Source of the DNA: Salisediminibacterium beveridgei
GTDB taxonomy: Bacteria > Bacillota > Bacilli > Bacillales > Salisediminibacteriaceae
DNA: 64,000 nucleotides
Assembly (NCBI RefSeq): GCF_001721685.1
Contig: NZ_CP012502.1
Location: 2,728,001-2,792,000 of the forward strand
Direction of reading: 5' to 3'
Below the pieces are notes generated by a model, which saw nothing but the letters and a program-made list of their open reading frames with translations, made no database searches and was not told where the DNA came from. Shown piece after piece: positions 61,124 through 64,000 of this stretch. Every line of letters starts with the position of its first letter. Positions within the stretch are counted from its first letter, which is position 1. Made by a program: the position numbers and the translations under genes.

Positions 61124-61684
61124 CTATTGATCAATCAATTTTAATACCTTCGCGGGGTTTCCCCCGACGAGCGCATTTGCCGGTACGTCTTTTGTGACAA
61201 CTGCGCCTGCAGCAACAACCGCATTGTCATTGATGGTGACGCCGGGCATAATAACACAAGCGCCTCCAAGCCACACATGATCACCAATCGTGACAGGTTT
61301 CCCGTTTTCCAGTCCTGAATTCCGTTCAATATAACCAAGCGGATGCGTCGCCGTATAGATCTGAACTGCCGGACCGAGCATGACATTTTTTCCGATGCGA
61401 ACGTCACATACATCGAGAATCACGCAATTAAAATTCGCGTAAAAGTTCTCCCCGATATGAATATTGGATCCGTAGTCACACCGGAAATCGGGTTCGATAT
61501 TGAGGTCCTCCCCGGTCGTTTTGAAAAGCTCTTTTAAGATATCAGTCCGTTTTTCCCCCTCGGTTTCAAGGGACTGATTGAACGCCCGGATCAGCCGTCT
61601 GGCGCGGGTGCGTTCCTCAACGAGCTGCGGATCCTGACTGTCATACATCTCACCTGCCAGCATTTTTTCTTTTTCTGTCAGCAT
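61124..61684 (-). CDS. Maltose/galactoside O-acetyltransferase-like (left-handed beta-helix)
   Basis: This 186-residue hexapeptide-repeat acetyltransferase has the Mac domain at the start ([21 protein letters not shown]), then the beta-helix with repeats such as [30 protein letters not shown] and [19 protein letters not shown]. The catalytic histidine is in ATHPL (about 114). The C-terminal [15 protein letters not shown] binds acetyl-CoA. It resembles B. subtilis Maa, which acetylates maltose or glucose; the true acceptor here is not known. It stands alone with its own terminator. Confidence 0.9.
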   Translation of the reverse strand: MLTEKEKMLAGEMYDSQDPQLVEERTRARRLIRAFNQSLETEGEKRTDILKELFKTTGEDLNIEPDFRCDYGSNIHIGENFYANFNCVILDVCDVRIGKNVMLGPAVQIYTATHPLGYIERNSGLENGKPVTIGDHVWLGGACVIMPGVTINDNAVVAAGAVVTKDVPANALVGGNPAKVLKLIDQ

Positions 61685-61717
61685 GTCTTAGTCACAACCT
61701 GTTCTGTATAGAATCGA

Positions 61718-62182
61718 TTAGAGTTCCTCCGCCTGGTAGAGATGCTTCATGATATCACGTCTGGAGATTATGCCGATGATCTTCCCTTCATCGTCAACAA
61801 CCGGAAGACGCTTGTAGTTTTTGTTCAGCATCCTCGTTGCAATATTTTCAATACTGTCCTCCGGGTCCGCAGTGACCACTTCGGTCTTCATCAGATCACC
61901 GATGGTCAGAGCCATCGCCTGTTTGAGTTCTTCCATGTATTTCGTCGGGCTGTCGAGATAGATCAGTCCTCCTAGGAATTCCAGCACTGCCGGGGATTGA
62001 ATGTGAGACGCCCGTTTAATGATGTCGCCTTCACTGACAACACCTTGCAGGACCCCATCTTCATCAACGACAGGTACACCGCTGAAATGGTGCTTTAAGA
62101 GGAGCTTCGCTGTATCTTCAACAGATGTATCCGGTGTAATGGTGACCACTTCTTTCGTCATAATATCTTTGATTCGTTCCAT
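61718..62182 (-). CDS. Twin CBS-domain protein
   Basis: This 154-residue protein consists of two CBS motifs (residues 1-55: IKDIMTKEVVTITPDTSVED, FSGVPVVDEDGVLQGVVSEGD; and 90-150: IGDLMKTEVVTADPEDSIEN, YKRLPVVDDEGKIIGIISRRD). CBS pairs bind adenosyl nucleotides such as AMP, ATP or c-di-AMP and act as energy or messenger sensors. The linker LEFLGGLIYLDSPTKYMEELKQ is typical for free-standing Bacillus CBS proteins. ATG 62182 follows AAGGAGG; the open frame to 62347 has no signal. No partner is adjacent. Confidence 0.88.
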   Translation of the reverse strand: MERIKDIMTKEVVTITPDTSVEDTAKLLLKHHFSGVPVVDEDGVLQGVVSEGDIIKRASHIQSPAVLEFLGGLIYLDSPTKYMEELKQAMALTIGDLMKTEVVTADPEDSIENIATRMLNKNYKRLPVVDDEGKIIGIISRRDIMKHLYQAEEL

Positions 62183-62379
62183 TTGATCAAACCTCCTTCT
62201 ATATTGTTCCATACCACTATCATTCGACGCTGAATCATCAATTTCCTTTCTGACTGGAAGGCATCTCAGACAGGACACCTCAATGCCGGGAATTATACAA
62301 GGTCTGCTGCGACATGTTTTCTTCTCTCCTCTGGATTCTTGTCGCATTTCACCTCTTTGGCGACACGATGTTGTTCCTG

Positions 62380-62421
62380 AAAAAACAAAAAGATGCCCGC
62401 TCTGTTTTACAGAGGAGCATC
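62380..62421 (-). terminator. Terminator of the purine operon behind purD
   Basis: GATGC and GCATC outer arms (62392-62396 and 62417-62421) and inner CTCTGT/ACAGAG pairing are followed on the minus strand by TTTTTGTTTTTT, 20 bases after the purD stop. Confidence 0.88.
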
Positions 62422-62441
62422 GTTAATTATCGGTGATGAAT

Positions 62442-63719
62442 TTAATTGTGATTCCGGTCCCTCACATGATGGGCGATGTCTTTTCGGTAAAAGAGTCCAT
62501 CCCACGAAACTTCGTCCAGTTTTTCATACGTTCTGTTTACCGCTTCATCGATGGTTGGTGCCAACGTGGACAAGGCAACCACCCGTCCCCCGGCAGTCTT
62601 CCATTCCTCACCGCTTCGTTTACTTCCGGCATGAAACCAGCGCTGTCCCATGGATGCGGCCACTTCAGGCAATGAGAACAGCGAGCCTTTCTCATAGTTT
62701 CCTGGATAGCCTTTTGAAGCGAGAACCACCGCTGCACAGGCATCACTTGTCCAGAGCACATCCGGCTCTTCACCATTCATCACACTCTGAATGGTTTCGA
62801 CGAGGTCACTTTCCATCCGGGGCAAAATGACCTGCGTTTCCGGATCACCGAAGCGCGCGTTAAATTCAATTACTTTCGGGCCCTCGGTGGTGATCATCAG
62901 GCCCCCATACAAAATCCCGGTAAACGGGACCCCTTCTTTCACCATCGCTTCTGCCATGGGGCGCAGGATTTCACTTTCTGCGCGCTTTTGCCAGTCGCCA
63001 TCCAGATGAGGAACAGGTGAGTAAGCGCCCATTCCGCCTGTATTCGGGCCAAGGTCTCCTTCATAGGCACGTTTATGATCCTGAGCAGTGACCATCGGCA
63101 CCACAGTGGTTCCATGGACAAACGCCATAAAGGAGAGCTCTTCGCCAACAAGGCATTCTTCAATGACGACCCGGCTACCCGCTTCGCCAAACTGTTTATC
63201 TGCCATCATACGCTCTGCTGCGTTCAGTGCTTCATCCACCGATTCACAAACGACGACACCTTTCCCCGCGGCGAGTCCATCCGCCTTAACGACAATGGGA
63301 GCCCCTTTTTCATGGATATAGGCTTTGGCTTCTTCCAAATCAGCGAATGCAGCATAGGCTGCAGTTGGAATGCCGTGTTTCAGCATGATTCCCTTCGCAA
63401 AATCTTTAGAGCCTTCGAGGGCTGCGGCTGCTTTTGTCGGCCCGAAAATTGTCAAGCCGGCTTCCAAAAACGCATCGGTGACCCCATCGACAAGCGGTGC
63501 TTCCGGCCCAATCATCGTCAATGCCACACGGTTTTCTTTGGCAAAACCGACGAGTTTCTCATGATCATTTTCCTGAATGGGCACCGATTGACAGCCCGGC
63601 TCTTCGGCAATCGCATCATTTCCCGGAGCCACATAGACCTGTTCCACAAGCTCTGACTGTGCGAATTTCCAGGCCAGCGTATGCTCCCGGCCGCCTGATC
63701 CAATAACGAATACATTCAC
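62442..63719 (-). CDS. purD: Phosphoribosylamine-glycine ligase PurD
   Basis: PurD (GAR synthetase) joins glycine to 5-phosphoribosylamine in step two of purine synthesis. The 425-residue ATP-grasp protein has NVFVIGSGGREHTLAWK at its start, GPEAPLVDGV, the ATP lysine in PIVVKADGLAAGKGVVV, the EEFLVGEE-like ECLVGEELS, GMGAYSP and the magnesium motif VIEFNARFGDPETQV. The GTG at 63719 is chosen because CAGGAGGGATCACCCC precedes it. It follows purH on the same strand, as the last gene of the pur operon in Bacilli, and is closed by a terminator. Confidence 0.97.
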   Translation of the reverse strand: MNVFVIGSGGREHTLAWKFAQSELVEQVYVAPGNDAIAEEPGCQSVPIQENDHEKLVGFAKENRVALTMIGPEAPLVDGVTDAFLEAGLTIFGPTKAAAALEGSKDFAKGIMLKHGIPTAAYAAFADLEEAKAYIHEKGAPIVVKADGLAAGKGVVVCESVDEALNAAERMMADKQFGEAGSRVVIEECLVGEELSFMAFVHGTTVVPMVTAQDHKRAYEGDLGPNTGGMGAYSPVPHLDGDWQKRAESEILRPMAEAMVKEGVPFTGILYGGLMITTEGPKVIEFNARFGDPETQVILPRMESDLVETIQSVMNGEEPDVLWTSDACAAVVLASKGYPGNYEKGSLFSLPEVAASMGQRWFHAGSKRSGEEWKTAGGRVVALSTLAPTIDEAVNRTYEKLDEVSWDGLFYRKDIAHHVRDRNHN

Positions 63720-63760
63720 GGGGTGATCCCTCCTGATTCTTTTCAATATGTACCTGCAGA

Positions 63761-63777
63761 GCCCCGGAATCCGGGGC
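63761..63777 (-). other. Short hairpin between purH and purD
   Basis: GCCCCGG and CCGGGGC with a 3-base loop form a stable stem in the 74-base gap between purH and purD. No T-run follows, so it is probably a message-stability element or weak attenuator, not a terminator. Confidence 0.45.
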
Positions 63778-63793
63778 CTGTTCGTGATGATTC

Positions 63794-64000
63794 TTAGTGT
63801 TTAAAATGGCGTACGCCGGTCATGACCATGGCGATACCGTATTCGTTCGCCATATCGATCGATTCCTGATCGCGCTTTGACCCGCCCGGCTGAATGATGC
63901 AGCTGACTCCGGCCTGTGCCGCAGCTTCAACCGTATCACTCATCGGGAAGAAAGCGTCAGATGCCATCACAGCGCCCTGAGCCTTTTCCCCTGCCTGTTC
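63794..64000 (-). CDS. purH: PurH, AICAR transformylase end (5' part outside the window)
   Basis: The visible 68 codons encode the C-terminus of the bifunctional AICAR formyltransferase/IMP cyclohydrolase: [14 protein letters not shown] [17 protein letters not shown], then [37 protein letters not shown] and the final VRHFKH. This is the transformylase active-site end, with the conserved Asp-Ala-Phe-Phe-Pro. It completes the two last steps to IMP. The gene is on the same strand as purD, upstream of it. The start is beyond position 64000. Confidence 0.97.
   Translation of the reverse strand, partial: EQAGEKAQGAVMASDAFFPMSDTVEAAAQAGVSCIIQPGGSKRDQESIDMANEYGIAMVMTGVRHFKH

Overview
The window is chromosomal DNA of a Bacillota bacterium of the Bacillaceae type. 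The backbone gene order (rlmCD, dgkB, gatB-gatA-gatC, camS-ligA-pcrA-pcrB, yerC-yerB-yerA, purD-purH) matches the yerA-to-rlmCD segment next to the purine operon of Bacillus subtilis, read here in reverse. Ribosome binding sites are strong (AGGAGG type), promoters are of the SigA type, and many proteins are rich in Asp/Glu. Arsenite, chromate and copper handling genes would suit a salty, alkaline or metal-rich habitat, but the species cannot be named from the sequence.

Layout. 1-2.7 kb: the edge of a secreted protein gene, a small membrane protein, then a decayed AT-rich stretch ending in a serine recombinase without its catalytic domain, directly behind rlmCD. 2.7-6.7 kb: rlmCD, a flavin oxidoreductase, and an AbiE-like pair whose nucleotidyltransferase is broken. 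6.7-11.2 kb: an arsenic island (arsR, then arsD-hesB-like-arsA-arsB) with two near-identical ArsR operators. 11.4-16.3 kb: threonine aldolase, deoC, two small envelope genes, dgkB, and a promoter-to-hairpin stretch that looks like an unannotated small RNA. 16.4-26.3 kb: gatCAB, camS, ligA, pcrA, pcrB. 26.4-28.8 kb: a chemoreceptor under a c-di-GMP-I riboswitch. 29-33.5 kb: an AT-rich accessory block (Nudix hydrolase facing a PLD-nuclease/SF2-helicase, acetyltransferases). 33.6-36.2 kb: cytochrome P450 and a flavoprotein. 36.3-38.4 kb: a Zur-type zinc-limitation locus (zinc-free S14 paralogue, small coupled gene, CobW-family GTPase). 38.4-42.3 kb: a phosphatase gene with TGA at its catalytic cysteine, a chromate transporter, an array of twelve alternating TGCCACT motifs, and an MhqR-type quinone-response operon. 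42.7-46 kb: yerC, yerB, yerA. 46-50.8 kb: a three-gene operon of gamma-glutamyltransferase, an ATP-grasp/M20-peptidase fusion and an N-formylglutamate amidohydrolase-like protein. 51-56.1 kb: a half-size flavoprotein, then a TPP riboswitch controlling tenA and a phosphonate-family ABC transporter. 56.1-58.4 kb: a copper ATPase gene interrupted by a stop codon, flanked by a decayed copy of the phnE 3' end. 58.6-64 kb: small envelope proteins, acetyltransferase, CBS protein, purD and the end of purH.

The most unusual points are the in-frame TGA at the active-site cysteine of an otherwise intact phosphatase, with a SECIS-like hairpin behind it (selenoprotein or a single nonsense mutation), and the helically phased TGCCACT array at 40177-40499, which I cannot assign to any known element. 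Several genes are visibly broken (recombinase, AbiEii-like toxin, one GNAT, copB, phnE remnant), which cautions against reading the TGA as selenocysteine without further evidence. No tRNA, rRNA or CRISPR array was seen.
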